From positions 1 through 64,000 of the forward strand of contig JAJQAZ010000146.1 of assembly GCA_021203545.1 (NCBI GenBank): DNA of 64,000 bases. The letters are read 5' to 3'. Source of the DNA: Tannerellaceae bacterium (lineage in GTDB: Bacteria; Bacteroidota; Bacteroidia; Bacteroidales; Tannerellaceae). The first letter of the stretch is position 1. Each line of letters starts with the position of its first letter. The translations under genes were made by a program, and so were the position numbers. A model generated the notes under the pieces. It did not search any database. It saw nothing but the letters and a program-made list of their open reading frames with translations, and was not told the origin of the DNA. Shown one piece after another: positions 8,349 to 16,993 of this stretch.

Positions 8349-10349
8349 TTATTTCTTTGAATTCCGCAGGTCTTCAGCGATATCGCGGTGTTTTTCGGCT
8401 TCTTCCTCATTGCCTATGCCTTGATAGCCTTCTGCCAGGTAATCGTGTGCGGGGGCATGATCCCGTTTGATAGAAACGGCTTCTGCCAGGCCACTGACGG
8501 CCTCTTCATAGTTTTTTAGTTTCAAATGGCATTTCCCCCGGTTGTAACGGGCCTTAAAAGAGATAGGGCTGATACGAACCGCTTCATTCAGGCAAACATG
8601 CGCATCGTACAGTTCGTCCATATCCATAAGGGTAATACCCTTACGTATCCAGGCATCCACAAAAAGCGGATTCATTTTAAGTGCCTTATTAAAATTACGA
8701 ATGGCGGCATGCGGGTCACGGGCTTTGGTTATACACTCATTACCCATTAAATAATATTCGCGGGCATATTCCTTCAATACACTTTGCTGCCGGTGTAACT
8801 CATCCCGTACTTTTTTCAGTTGTTCCTCCTGCGTACGGATACGTTGCAATTTCATACGGAGCAGGCGGCGGGGCAGATCGTTCTGCAACTCATTCCTTTT
8901 TCCGATAGCGGCGGCAAAAGAGTCTACCGCCCGGGCGATATTCCCTTTATCAAACTCTTTGATCGCTTCCACATACAACAGTTCCGCTTCGCTTTCCTGA
9001 AGGCTCCGTTCTATCAATTGCCTGTCATTAAATATCCGGGCAAACTCAACAATCTCTTTCCGCACAAAGATATCCCGGGACGATATTTTACCGGTCAGTA
9101 CCAATCCCTCCAGCGAAGTACACCGGCTTAACGCCACATAGGTTTGTCCGCCGGCAAAAACACCCCAGGTCAGGTCTACCACCACACGGCTAAATGTTAA
9201 TCCCTGGCTCTTATGCACTGTAATAGCCCAGGCCAGACGGATAGGCAATTGTTCGAACGTTCCAACAATCTCTTCTTCGATCCTCTTTTCCTTCTCATTA
9301 TATTTATAACGGTAATTTCTCCATGAAGTGGGTTCCACCAGATATTCCCGTCCGTCTTCCAGCAACACAAAAACATGTCCGTCCTCATCAATACCCGAAA
9401 CAATTCCGATTGTTCCGTTTACCCAACGGCGGTCCGGATCATTATCTATAAAAATAACCTGTGCCTGTTCTTTAATAGAAAGTTTCAGTTGGGTAGGTAA
9501 GGAGGATTCCGGAAAATCCCCATCGATACGCCCCTCAGCAATATACTCCTCTCCCGGAAGTTCATCCAGTTTTTTCTCATTGATATAATCTACCTGGTCA
9601 CGCCTGGTCGCCAGCGTAATAAACATATCCTCATTTTTAGGCCTGAATGTAGGGAAATGCCGTTCATTCAGTGTATTCAGTTCCGTAGTACGCGCCGTAT
9701 TCGTTCGTATCCTGTCCAGTATATTCAGGAATACAGGGTCTGTCTGGCGGTAAGCCTTACGCAATTCTATCGGCACCAGGTTGATCTCCTGAAATACTCT
9801 GGCTGAAAAGAAAAAAGGAGTTTTATAAAACAGGCTCAATATCTCTTTCTGGTCGCTGGGTACAACCGGTTTGAGTTGATACACATCACCCACAAATAAC
9901 AATTGTTTACCCCCAAAAGGCAAACGCATATTACCGGAGTAAACTCGTAAAATACGGTCTATACAATCTATAATATCGGCCCTGACCATAGATATCTCAT
10001 CAATTATGATCAATTCAACTTCAGCTATCAGTTTCCGGTGAGCCTTTTTATATTTGAAGAAATCAAAGATGCGGCCACTTTTCAGGCTTAGATCCGGGTC
10101 GTCGGGCAACATCGGGCGGAAAGGCAATTTAAAAAAGGAGTGCAGAGTAACTCCCTGTGCATTTATAGCAGCAATACCGGTAGGTGCCAATACAACATAT
10201 TTCTTTTTTACTTCCGAACAGATGTATTTCAGGAATGTCGATTTACCCGTACCGGCTTTTCCGGTCAGAAACACAGATTGCCGGGTATGCTTAATTAACC
10301 GCAGGGCATCCTGAAACTCATTGTTATCGGTATCTAATTGAAAAGCCAA
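8349..10349 (-). CDS. PIF1-like helicase/AAA ATPase with C-terminal TPR repeats
   Basis: 666 residues. Walker A is GKAGTGKST at 30-38 and Walker B is IIIDEIS around 114-120. Further helicase motifs are GGKQLLFVGDVYQLKPV, AWAITVHKSQGLTFSRVVVDL and YVALSRCTSLEGL, typical of PIF1/RecD-type superfamily 1B 5'-3' helicases. After a coiled region (about 470-520) the C-terminus has about four TPR units, for example AIRNFNKALKMNPLFVDAWIRKG. PIF1 helicases unwind G-quadruplexes and stalled forks; the TPR part probably binds a partner protein. It lies 14 bases before the HU/SPOR gene's stop codon on the same strand, so the two may be co-transcribed. Stop TAA. Confidence 0.88.
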   Translation of the reverse strand: MAFQLDTDNNEFQDALRLIKHTRQSVFLTGKAGTGKSTFLKYICSEVKKKYVVLAPTGIAAINAQGVTLHSFFKLPFRPMLPDDPDLSLKSGRIFDFFKYKKAHRKLIAEVELIIIDEISMVRADIIDCIDRILRVYSGNMRLPFGGKQLLFVGDVYQLKPVVPSDQKEILSLFYKTPFFFSARVFQEINLVPIELRKAYRQTDPVFLNILDRIRTNTARTTELNTLNERHFPTFRPKNEDMFITLATRRDQVDYINEKKLDELPGEEYIAEGRIDGDFPESSLPTQLKLSIKEQAQVIFIDNDPDRRWVNGTIGIVSGIDEDGHVFVLLEDGREYLVEPTSWRNYRYKYNEKEKRIEEEIVGTFEQLPIRLAWAITVHKSQGLTFSRVVVDLTWGVFAGGQTYVALSRCTSLEGLVLTGKISSRDIFVRKEIVEFARIFNDRQLIERSLQESEAELLYVEAIKEFDKGNIARAVDSFAAAIGKRNELQNDLPRRLLRMKLQRIRTQEEQLKKVRDELHRQQSVLKEYAREYYLMGNECITKARDPHAAIRNFNKALKMNPLFVDAWIRKGITLMDMDELYDAHVCLNEAVRISPISFKARYNRGKCHLKLKNYEEAVSGLAEAVSIKRDHAPAHDYLAEGYQGIGNEEEAEKHRDIAEDLRNSKK

Positions 10350-10363
10350 ATGGAAAGCAGATT

Positions 10364-11341
10364 TTAACGGCTAATAAACAGCCATGCATCCTGATATTTT
10401 GGATTAGTCCGGATTGTTTCGAGGTATTGTTCGGCTTCTTCCCGGTTATCAAAACGGTTGGCATACACCCTGATCCGGTCGCCCCGGACAATTTTATTTA
10501 CATTCGGGCAAACAGCCGGGTCCACTTTGTTATCAATAAATTCATCCGCCTGTTTATCAGTAACAAAACTGCCGATAATAATATGATACATTTTTTTGTT
10601 GACAACAGGAGCAACTTCCGGTTTGCTTTCTTCTATCAAAAGATCTTCCGGCTGTTCCTCTGTCGCAATGGAAAGTTCTTCCTCTTCCGGCTGGATTTCC
10701 GGGGTGGTTTCCTGCATAGAAATTGTTACTAACTTAGGAAGCATAGATGCGGCATTCGTTCTCTCCACATCCGTTACCGGTGTGGATACAAGAAAAAACA
10801 AAGCAACCGCCGCCGCTGTCGTGGCAACACCCTGCAACAACCGCCGGTATACATGGGTTGATGCACGGGCCGTCTCTTTTTCGCGGGCCATCTGTAACGC
10901 GGCCTCTTCCTGTTGCAGTATCTGCAATGTTTTAAGTTGCACAGACGATAAGCCATAGGCTCCCGGTACAGAAAGAAAAGGAGTTCCCGGTTCAAAAATG
11001 AGTTCTCCGGTTGCTGATAGATTCAGCTTCCCGATCCGTCCTAACTGCACTACTCCATGCTTTGCTAGAAACATCTGCATCGTTGCCGTATCCTGGTCTA
11101 CCATTTCCTGCGCATTCTTAAAATCTATCCCATATTCCTGCATATACGACTCTGTCAATAACCCGTCGTTATAACGCAGGGAGCCATTGAATACCACTTC
11201 CTTATGAGTAGGAGTAAATACATGTTTTTCCGCATCATACATCGTATGCAATACATGCGAAACAAAACCGCCAAACTCCGGCACAATTACACAATCGTGC
11301 TTTTGAAGTAGTTGTTCTATATGGGATACAATCCTAAGCAT
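10364..11341 (-). CDS. HU-like (CCDC81-type) and SPOR domain membrane protein
   Basis: 325 residues. Residues 1-120 match the bacterial CCDC81-HU type: QLLQKHDCVIVPEFGGFVSH, then VVFNGSLRYNDGLL and GVVQLGRIGKLNLSATGEL. A membrane segment lies at about 171-188 (AAAVALFFLVSTPV). An acidic linker rich in E and P follows (about 205-245). Residues 250-325 are a SPOR domain (YHIIIGSFVTDKQADEFI), which binds denuded septal peptidoglycan. The architecture suggests a division- or cell-envelope-associated protein with its HU-like part in the cytoplasm. It is the first gene of a likely two-gene unit with the helicase and is divergent from metY. Confidence 0.88.
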   Translation of the reverse strand: MLRIVSHIEQLLQKHDCVIVPEFGGFVSHVLHTMYDAEKHVFTPTHKEVVFNGSLRYNDGLLTESYMQEYGIDFKNAQEMVDQDTATMQMFLAKHGVVQLGRIGKLNLSATGELIFEPGTPFLSVPGAYGLSSVQLKTLQILQQEEAALQMAREKETARASTHVYRRLLQGVATTAAAVALFFLVSTPVTDVERTNAASMLPKLVTISMQETTPEIQPEEEELSIATEEQPEDLLIEESKPEVAPVVNKKMYHIIIGSFVTDKQADEFIDNKVDPAVCPNVNKIVRGDRIRVYANRFDNREEAEQYLETIRTNPKYQDAWLFISR

Positions 11342-11417
11342 AACACAAAGATATAGTTTTTTAAATGAATAACGAAAAAAAATAATTTGATTGTTTAAAT
11401 GCGGAACCCTTTCTGTT

Positions 11418-11425
11418 TATTTTTG
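11418..11425 (+). promoter_or_regulatory. -7 box of metY
   Basis: TATTTTTG fits TAnnTTTG and lies 36 bases before the metY ATG. An A/T-rich tract upstream serves the divergent HU/SPOR gene. The -33 element is not clear. Confidence 0.45.
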
Positions 11426-11460
11426 TACTTTCGTCAAACTCAATATTAATCTTAAATAAT

Positions 11461-12741
11461 ATGTCAAAGAAATTAAGACCGGAAACATTGTGCGTACAGG
11501 CAGGGTGGAATCCGAAAAAAGGAGAACCGCGGGTATTACCTATTTACCAGAGTACTACTTTTAAATATGAGACCAGTGAACAAATGGCCAAACTATTTGA
11601 CCTGGAAGAGAGTGGCTATTTTTATACCCGTCTGCAAAACCCGACCAATGATGCTGTTGCTGCAAAGATAGCCGCACTGGAAGGTGGAGTAGCTGCCATG
11701 CTGACCTCGTCCGGACAGGCCGCCAACTTTTTTACGGTTATCAACATATGCCAGGCCGGCGATCATATAGTAAGTGCCTCGACCATTTACGGAGGTACCT
11801 ATAACCTATTGTCGGTTACACTGAAAAAATTAGGCATTGACTGCACTTTTATAGATCAGGATGCGGATGAAGAAGAAATCAGCAAAGCCTTCCGCCCCAA
11901 TACCAAACTATTGTTTGGCGAAACAATTTCAAATCCGGGAGTTATGATCCTGGATATCGAAAAATTTGCACGTATAGCGCACGCGAACGGTGTGCCCTTA
12001 GTAATAGATAATACGTTTCCTACTCCTATCAATTGCCGGCCTTTTGAGTGGGGAGCAGATATAATCACCCATTCTACTACCAAATATATGGACGGACACG
12101 CTACCAGTGTGGGCGGTTGTATTGTGGATAGCGGTAATTTTGATTGGGAGGCACAAGCAGATAAATATCCAGGGTTATGCGAGCCGGATCCTTCCTATCA
12201 TGGACTGACTTACACCCAAGCGTTTGGAAAAGGAGCCTTCATTACCAAAGCGACCAGCCAACTGATGCGTGACCTGGGTGCTATTCCCTCTCCGCACAAC
12301 GCGTTCCTGTTAAACATCGGTCTGGAAACCCTTCACCTGCGGATGCCCCAGCATTGTAAAAACGCACAAATTATTGCCGAATGGCTCGAAAACAACGATC
12401 AGGTTGCCTGGGTAAATTATCCGGGGTTGAAAAGTAATAAATACCACGAACTGGCAAAGAAATACATGCCAAACGGAACCTGTGGTGTACTTTGTTTCGG
12501 TCTGAAAGGCGGACGTGAAGAGTCTATCCGCTTCATGGACAAGCTGGATTTTGTTTCGATCGTAACCCATGTGGCAGATGCACGTACCTGTGTACTACAT
12601 CCGGCCAGCCATACACACCGCCAGCTATCAGACAAACAATTGATCGAAGCCGGCGTTGCCCCCGACCTGATCCGCCTGTCCGTAGGCATCGAAAATGTCG
12701 ACGACATCATAGAAGACCTGAAACAGGCACTGGAGAAATGA
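11461..12741 (+). CDS. metY: O-acetylhomoserine sulfhydrylase (homocysteine synthase)
   Basis: 426 residues, the usual length. A pyridoxal-phosphate enzyme of the Cys/Met metabolism family. It begins RPETLCVQAGWNPKKGEPR, has SGYFYTRLQNPTNDA, and carries the PLP-binding lysine at about K208 in HSTTKYMDGH. The VIDNTFPTP segment around 181-189 supplies the PLP-ring aspartate. The length and the insertion around 220-250 (PDPSYHGLTY) favour MetY over MetB/MetC. It makes homocysteine from O-acetylhomoserine and sulfide. It is monocistronic, followed by repeats. Stop TGA. Confidence 0.94.
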   Translation: MSKKLRPETLCVQAGWNPKKGEPRVLPIYQSTTFKYETSEQMAKLFDLEESGYFYTRLQNPTNDAVAAKIAALEGGVAAMLTSSGQAANFFTVINICQAGDHIVSASTIYGGTYNLLSVTLKKLGIDCTFIDQDADEEEISKAFRPNTKLLFGETISNPGVMILDIEKFARIAHANGVPLVIDNTFPTPINCRPFEWGADIITHSTTKYMDGHATSVGGCIVDSGNFDWEAQADKYPGLCEPDPSYHGLTYTQAFGKGAFITKATSQLMRDLGAIPSPHNAFLLNIGLETLHLRMPQHCKNAQIIAEWLENNDQVAWVNYPGLKSNKYHELAKKYMPNGTCGVLCFGLKGGREESIRFMDKLDFVSIVTHVADARTCVLHPASHTHRQLSDKQLIEAGVAPDLIRLSVGIENVDDIIEDLKQALEK

Positions 12742-13262
12742 GCTACTCTCTACACACATCTTTTCACCCTTGTAGAGGGTAATATATCTTAGCCCCCAGC
12801 AACGCTGGGGGATGGATAAGAGGGTCTATGTTTTGGACTGGAAGCCCAGCATAGTCAGGTATAAACTAAAATAAGATGGTTACCTCCGGTTATTTTTATA
12901 CTATACTGTTCCTACGGAGCGAAATATTTTCTTTATCACCTAAACCCCGGCGTTGCCGCAGGGCTGTTAAATTCTCTGGTATGATTTGTATGAAGTCCTG
13001 CAAGGACGGTATATGTTAGCCCAGTACGAAGTGCTGGGTTGATGGATAGAAAAAGAATTTTAGTGCTGTAGGCACGACAGAATAAAAATAGTGACATATT
13101 AGGTTGAACATTAATTATGCCGTCCCTTCAGGACTCATGGGTGGAAGGGGAATCTATAACCCACACAGCACTTCGTACTGGGCTAGGATATACCGTCCTT
13201 GCAGGACTTAGAAGCAGAGAATTTAAAAGCCCTGCAGCATTACCGGAGCCTAAAATAGAATA
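12742..13262. repeat. Family B structured repeat (B1), interrupted by a nested element
   Basis: The left part (12755-12967) has CACACATCTTTTCACCC, GTAGAGGGTAATATATCTTAG, CCCCAGCAACGCTGGGG and CCTACGGAGCG, all of which recur at 18233-18490. The sequence GCAGGGCTG at its broken end is followed by 259 bases of a different element and then resumes with AGCCCTGCAGCATTACCGG. There is no coding sequence in 12742-13331. Such hairpin-rich repeats are common between Bacteroidales genes. Confidence 0.75.
12968..13226. repeat. Element B2 nested inside B1
   Basis: Terminal inverted repeats start TTAAATTCTCTG and end CAGAGAATTTAA. Inside them are further inverted pairs: GTCCTGCAAGGACGGTATAT with ATATACCGTCCTTGCAGGAC, and CCCAGTACGAAGTGCTGGG with CAGCACTTCGTACTGGG. 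It splits the adjoining repeat, so it inserted later. Confidence 0.75.
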
Positions 13263-13331
13263 GGCCTACGGCCTGAAAAAGAAGTGTGTGGAAAGTGGCA
13301 AACTTTTACAGGCCTTTTGGTCCGGGAACAT

Positions 13332-13937
13332 TTAGTCATAGGGTTTTATATACAACGTACTTTTTCCGGAACCTATCGAAAGGATCTTTTTTTCATCAAT
13401 CAATGCCTTTATATCTTCCAATGCCTGTTTTTTGGTAGAATCATTTAATGCCCTTGCTATTCTGGTTGTAATACTAACATGTTTTTTTACATAGGCCAGT
13501 ATTCTGTTCTTCCGCTGCAGAGGAGTAAACACACGTTTTTTACGACAATCCCTCTCTTCAACCCTGATCAGAGGGAATAATTCCACCTTTCGACGCAAAG
13601 AACGGGAACAGCGGTATTTAACAGTCTTAACTTTCACTTTTAATTTTTTTTCTCCTTTTTCATCTGCTTCCATTTTCGATACAATAGCCGGATAAAAAGT
13701 ACCGAGTCCTTCCAGCTCAATGATAAATCCGGCTTCCAGATCCACTTTAAAAACATAAACAAACGCATCCAATATGCCTTTCACCTCCGAACCCGAATAA
13801 GCAGTCCGGGCAGAGACCAGTTCACATAATCTTTCCATCCCGGTCCGTGCGGTAGGAATGAACCGTGCATGCACTTACTGTTTATCTTCCCGGCCTGCAG
13901 GTACAGGAGTTTTATAAATTCCGTATTTCACACCCAT
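13332..13937 (-). pseudogene. HU-HIG-type DNA-binding protein gene with an in-frame TAA at codon 21
   Basis: From an ATG at 13937 the frame reads MGVKYGIYKTPVPAGREDKQ, then TAA (13877-13875), then VHARFIPTARTGMERLCELV without any frame change. The N-terminal segment before the stop is the normal opening of Bacteroidales HU-like proteins (KYxxYxxPxPxG...HAR), so the short downstream frame from GTG 13874 is not the natural start. The remainder is HU-like (SGSEVKGILDAFVYVFKVDLEAG, IELEGLGTFYPAI) with a basic C-terminal extension of about 80 residues that looks winged-helix-like. The stop could come from one change in a CAA, GAA or TTA codon. It is divergent from the ykgJ-like gene with an A/T-rich palindromic element between them. 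Confidence 0.8.
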
Positions 13938-13955
13938 AAGTTATGCTATTTAGTA

Positions 13956-14047
13956 TTCGTTACTATAATTATAAAACGAATGAATTATAATTATATTGTG
14001 TTCGTATTATTAATTATAATAGATTCGTTTCATAATTATAGAACGAA
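13956..14047. repeat. Paired 24-bp A/T palindrome element (copy 1)
   Basis: Two near-perfect palindromes of the form TTCGTT-nnATAATTATnn-AACGAA lie at 13956-13980 and 14024-14047, about 68 bases apart, with ATTATAATTATA sequence between them. The same pair with nearly the same spacing occurs at 58463-58553. It sits in the divergent promoter region of the HU-like gene and the ykgJ-like gene, so it could be a regulator-binding site, a small mobile repeat, or both. Confidence 0.8.
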
Positions 14048-14130
14048 AACATTCATATGACCAGTTTGTACACTCAATATGATGATTTTAATCACACAAA
14101 GTGTTAACTTCGCAGCCAGAACAACGATCT

Positions 14131-14613
14131 ATGGATTTAACATCGCTACCCGAAAGAGCAAAAAAGACCGAAAAGGAGTCAAAACTGTTTTTCAAAGCAA
14201 TCAAAAAGAACCGGTTACGGGATTTGGATGATACCATTCACGCAATCCACGAAGAAGTTTTCGATGAGATTGATTGCCTGGCATGTGCAAACTGTTGCCG
14301 CAGCCTGGGTCCCCGCATTACTGACCGCGATATAGAGAAAATGGCTTCGGCTTTACGGATCAAACCGCATGAGGTAGTGGAACGTTACCTGCGGATAGAT
14401 GAGGATAAAGATTATGTGTTTAAAGAGATGCCCTGCCCGTTTATCTGCCACGATAATTATTGCAGTATTTATGAGGATAGACCGAAAGCCTGCAGGGAAT
14501 ACCCCCACACCGACCGGAAAAAATTTTTCCAGATACAGGCATTAACGATCCGCAACGCGGCTACCTGCCCGGCTGTATTCGAAATTCTGGAACGGTTAAA
14601 ACGGGAGTTTTGA
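14131..14613 (+). CDS. YkgJ-family cysteine-rich metal-binding protein
   Basis: About 160 residues from the ATG at 14131 (MDLTSLPERA). An upstream GTG at 14101 would add ten residues but lies where a promoter is expected. The cysteine pattern is CLACANCCRSLG, then CPFICHDNYCSIYEDRPKACREYP, typical of the YkgJ/UPF0153 family thought to bind iron-sulfur or zinc. No enzymatic role is established for the family. The 3' end overlaps the tail of the convergent glf frame by 145 bases as annotated, but only about 18 bases if glf has lost one base. Stop TGA. Confidence 0.85.
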   Translation: MDLTSLPERAKKTEKESKLFFKAIKKNRLRDLDDTIHAIHEEVFDEIDCLACANCCRSLGPRITDRDIEKMASALRIKPHEVVERYLRIDEDKDYVFKEMPCPFICHDNYCSIYEDRPKACREYPHTDRKKFFQIQALTIRNAATCPAVFEILERLKREF

Positions 14614-15743
14614 TTTGTTTTTTCGATCAGTCTCTTTTTTAATTTCTTCCTGATCTCCTGATAAGTATCCAACGCATGCCGGACGATCTGATCCATATTC
14701 AAATATTTATATAACCCCAATCTTCCTCCAAAAACAACCTGCGATTCCGCAGCCGCCAGTGCTGAATATTTAGTATATAATGCTTCATTGCGGGATGTTT
14801 GTACCGGATAATAAGGCTCCAGCCCCTTTTGCCAATCCAACGGGTATTCTTTGGTTATTACTGTAGTGGGCTGGTTTCCGAATTCAAAATGTTTGTGTTC
14901 GATAATCCGGGTGTAAGGAACCTCTTTCTCCGTATAATTCACAACAGCCGCACCCTGATAGTTGGAACAATCCGGAATTTCTGTCTCGAACCTGAGGGAA
15001 CGGTATTCCAGGGTTCCATATGTATAGTCATAATACTCATCTATCATACCCGTATAGACTGTCAAAGATGCGTTCTCCTGTAAATTTCTGTTTTCTGTAA
15101 AGTCTGTATTGAGTAGTATATCGCACTGCTTAAAACAATCCTCTATTATTTTAGTATATCCATTAACCGGTATTCCCTGATAAGGATCGTCGAAATAATT
15201 ATTATTGAAAACAAACCGTAACGGAAGCCTCTTTATAATATCAGAAGATAATTCCCTGGCGGGTCTTCCCCATTGCTTTTCCGTATATCCTTTTATCAGA
15301 ATATTGTAGACATCTTTTCCGACCAGCGAGATCGCTTTATTTTCAAAATTATCTTCGTCAACAGGCGGCTGATTTTGTTCCTGTATCTTTTTGATAACCG
15401 CTTCCGGTGATGTTATTCCCCACAATTGGTAAAAAGTATGCAGATTGAAAGGCAAATTGTACAATTTACCTTTATGATAAGCTAATGGAGTTAAAATAAA
15501 ATGATTCATGGTACAGAGTCCGGACATATACTCCCATACCTCTTTATCTTTCGTATGAAAAATATGTGGTCCGTATGTATGGACATTAATATCATTGATT
15601 TTCTCTGTGTATACATTGCCGCCAGGATGCGTTCTTTTATCTATTACTAAACATTTCAGTCCATCCTTGGTCGCTTCATTGGCAATAATCGCATTGTATA
15701 ATCCGGAGCCAACTAACAATAAATCATACGTAGGGTTTTTCAT
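14469..15743 (-). CDS. glf: UDP-galactopyranose mutase, with odd C-terminal extension
   Basis: 424 residues starting MKNPTYDLLLVGSGLYNAIIANEA, an FAD-binding GxGxxxA-type fold. Family signatures visible are THPGGNVYTEKI, YGPHIFHT, GYTEKQWGRPA and VVFGGRLGLYKYLNMDQ. The enzyme converts UDP-galactopyranose to UDP-galactofuranose for surface polysaccharides. Related proteins end near residue 370-385; here the last 48 residues are read antisense to the ykgJ-like gene. Adding one A in the run at 14635-14640 would end the protein at 14596 as KKETDRKNKSKLPF, close to normal length. The neighbouring glycosyltransferase (95 bases upstream) supports a glycan role. Confidence 0.9.
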   Translation of the reverse strand: MKNPTYDLLLVGSGLYNAIIANEATKDGLKCLVIDKRTHPGGNVYTEKINDINVHTYGPHIFHTKDKEVWEYMSGLCTMNHFILTPLAYHKGKLYNLPFNLHTFYQLWGITSPEAVIKKIQEQNQPPVDEDNFENKAISLVGKDVYNILIKGYTEKQWGRPARELSSDIIKRLPLRFVFNNNYFDDPYQGIPVNGYTKIIEDCFKQCDILLNTDFTENRNLQENASLTVYTGMIDEYYDYTYGTLEYRSLRFETEIPDCSNYQGAAVVNYTEKEVPYTRIIEHKHFEFGNQPTTVITKEYPLDWQKGLEPYYPVQTSRNEALYTKYSALAAAESQVVFGGRLGLYKYLNMDQIVRHALDTYQEIRKKLKKRLIEKTNQNSRFNRSRISNTAGQVAALRIVNACIWKNFFRSVWGYSLQAFGLSS

Positions 15744-15838
15744 TGGGTTGTCATTATCAATGTAAGAGTCAATTTCTTTTTCTGCTTTTGCTTTATATAA
15801 AATAAATAGAACAGATTACCAAAAATAATATATTCTTT

Positions 15839-16993
15839 TCAAATAGACAATCGTTTTCCCAAACGATATATAGTACGGGTTAACAAATTGGTTAACCGGA
15901 CTACCGGTTTTTCTGTTTGTAACAGGTCCTCACGGAATTCGCGTAAGATAAGCCAATCAGCCTGTTTGGCCCAGAAACGGAATTTGCTGTTATCGGTTTC
16001 TTTTCCGGCCAGCGATACTAATTGATCTAATTCGAAAGATGAGGAGACGATTCCGGCACCGGCACGCATGGCATCGTATGCGTTACACTCCTGTTCCACA
16101 TGGGTAGGAACCATCAGAATGGGTTTATTCAGGTACATTGCTTCACAAACAGATTCAAATCCGGCAGTTGTCGCATAGGCAGAAGCTCCTTTCATATAGT
16201 CAAGGAATTTGCGGTCATTAATCTGGTGAAAGAATAAATTAGGGTTGACCTTTTTTTCTTCCGGTTCTCCTTTTTTATCCCAGAATATCTGTAAATTAAC
16301 TTCCGGATGAGCCTTCTGCCATGCTATTACTTCTTCACTAAAACCACTGTTTAACAGATAGCCTAACAGGTAATGTCCCCGGACCGGTTCGCTATCCATG
16401 ACTTCCTGCCGTAACAGAGGAGGTACAACAAATAAATTCCGGTTGGGTACTTCCGGCATTTTAACAAACGACAGGGCGAGTTTTTTGGTTGCTCCCCAGG
16501 CTGTCATCCTGGTAAAAAACTTTAGTAATCCCAAAGAGACCGGCCCTGCCTTGGGAAATTCAAAATCAGGATGTAAAAACAGGTATTGATGGGCGATACA
16601 GACCATTGCCGGAGCAGGACGGAAAAAGAAGTAGGTAAATCCTGTCAGTAATTCATAGAAATTTATGACCACATCCGGCTGTTTTTCCCGGATGATCCGG
16701 CGAATATGAAGCATGCTTTTTCCATATACCGGCAGACGCAGCAAGTTATAAGAGATGCTTTTCCAGAGATTGGCCTGTTTATTCCGGGCTGTGGGAAGGA
16801 AATTCGGACTTTCAAACGAATAGAGAGGTGTTCCGATCTTTTCAGTAAAAAAGGCCGGAATAGTCCGTGCCTTGCTACGTCCTACCAATACGGCTTCTAC
16901 GGAATGTCCCTGATCCGCCAGCTTCCGGCGCAGAGCCAGGGCCTGTGTCAGATGTCCGCGCCCTTCGCCCTGGATGATAAATACAAATTTCAT
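15839..16993 (-). CDS. Glycosyltransferase of the UDP-glycosyltransferase/MurG-like (GT-B) type
   Basis: 384 residues from the ATG at 16993 (MKFVFIIQGEGRGHLTQALAL). This ATG overlaps the stop of the LpxH-like gene as ATGA; the longer frame from 17110 simply runs back into that gene. The N-terminal GxGRGHLTQAL loop and the C-terminal AYATTAGFESVCEAMYLNKPILMVP with HVEQECNA form the GT-B nucleotide-sugar site. No membrane segment is obvious. Coupling to the LpxH-like gene suggests a role in lipid or envelope glycosylation; the acceptor is unknown. Confidence 0.85.
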   Translation of the reverse strand: MKFVFIIQGEGRGHLTQALALRRKLADQGHSVEAVLVGRSKARTIPAFFTEKIGTPLYSFESPNFLPTARNKQANLWKSISYNLLRLPVYGKSMLHIRRIIREKQPDVVINFYELLTGFTYFFFRPAPAMVCIAHQYLFLHPDFEFPKAGPVSLGLLKFFTRMTAWGATKKLALSFVKMPEVPNRNLFVVPPLLRQEVMDSEPVRGHYLLGYLLNSGFSEEVIAWQKAHPEVNLQIFWDKKGEPEEKKVNPNLFFHQINDRKFLDYMKGASAYATTAGFESVCEAMYLNKPILMVPTHVEQECNAYDAMRAGAGIVSSSFELDQLVSLAGKETDNSKFRFWAKQADWLILREFREDLLQTEKPVVRLTNLLTRTIYRLGKRLSI

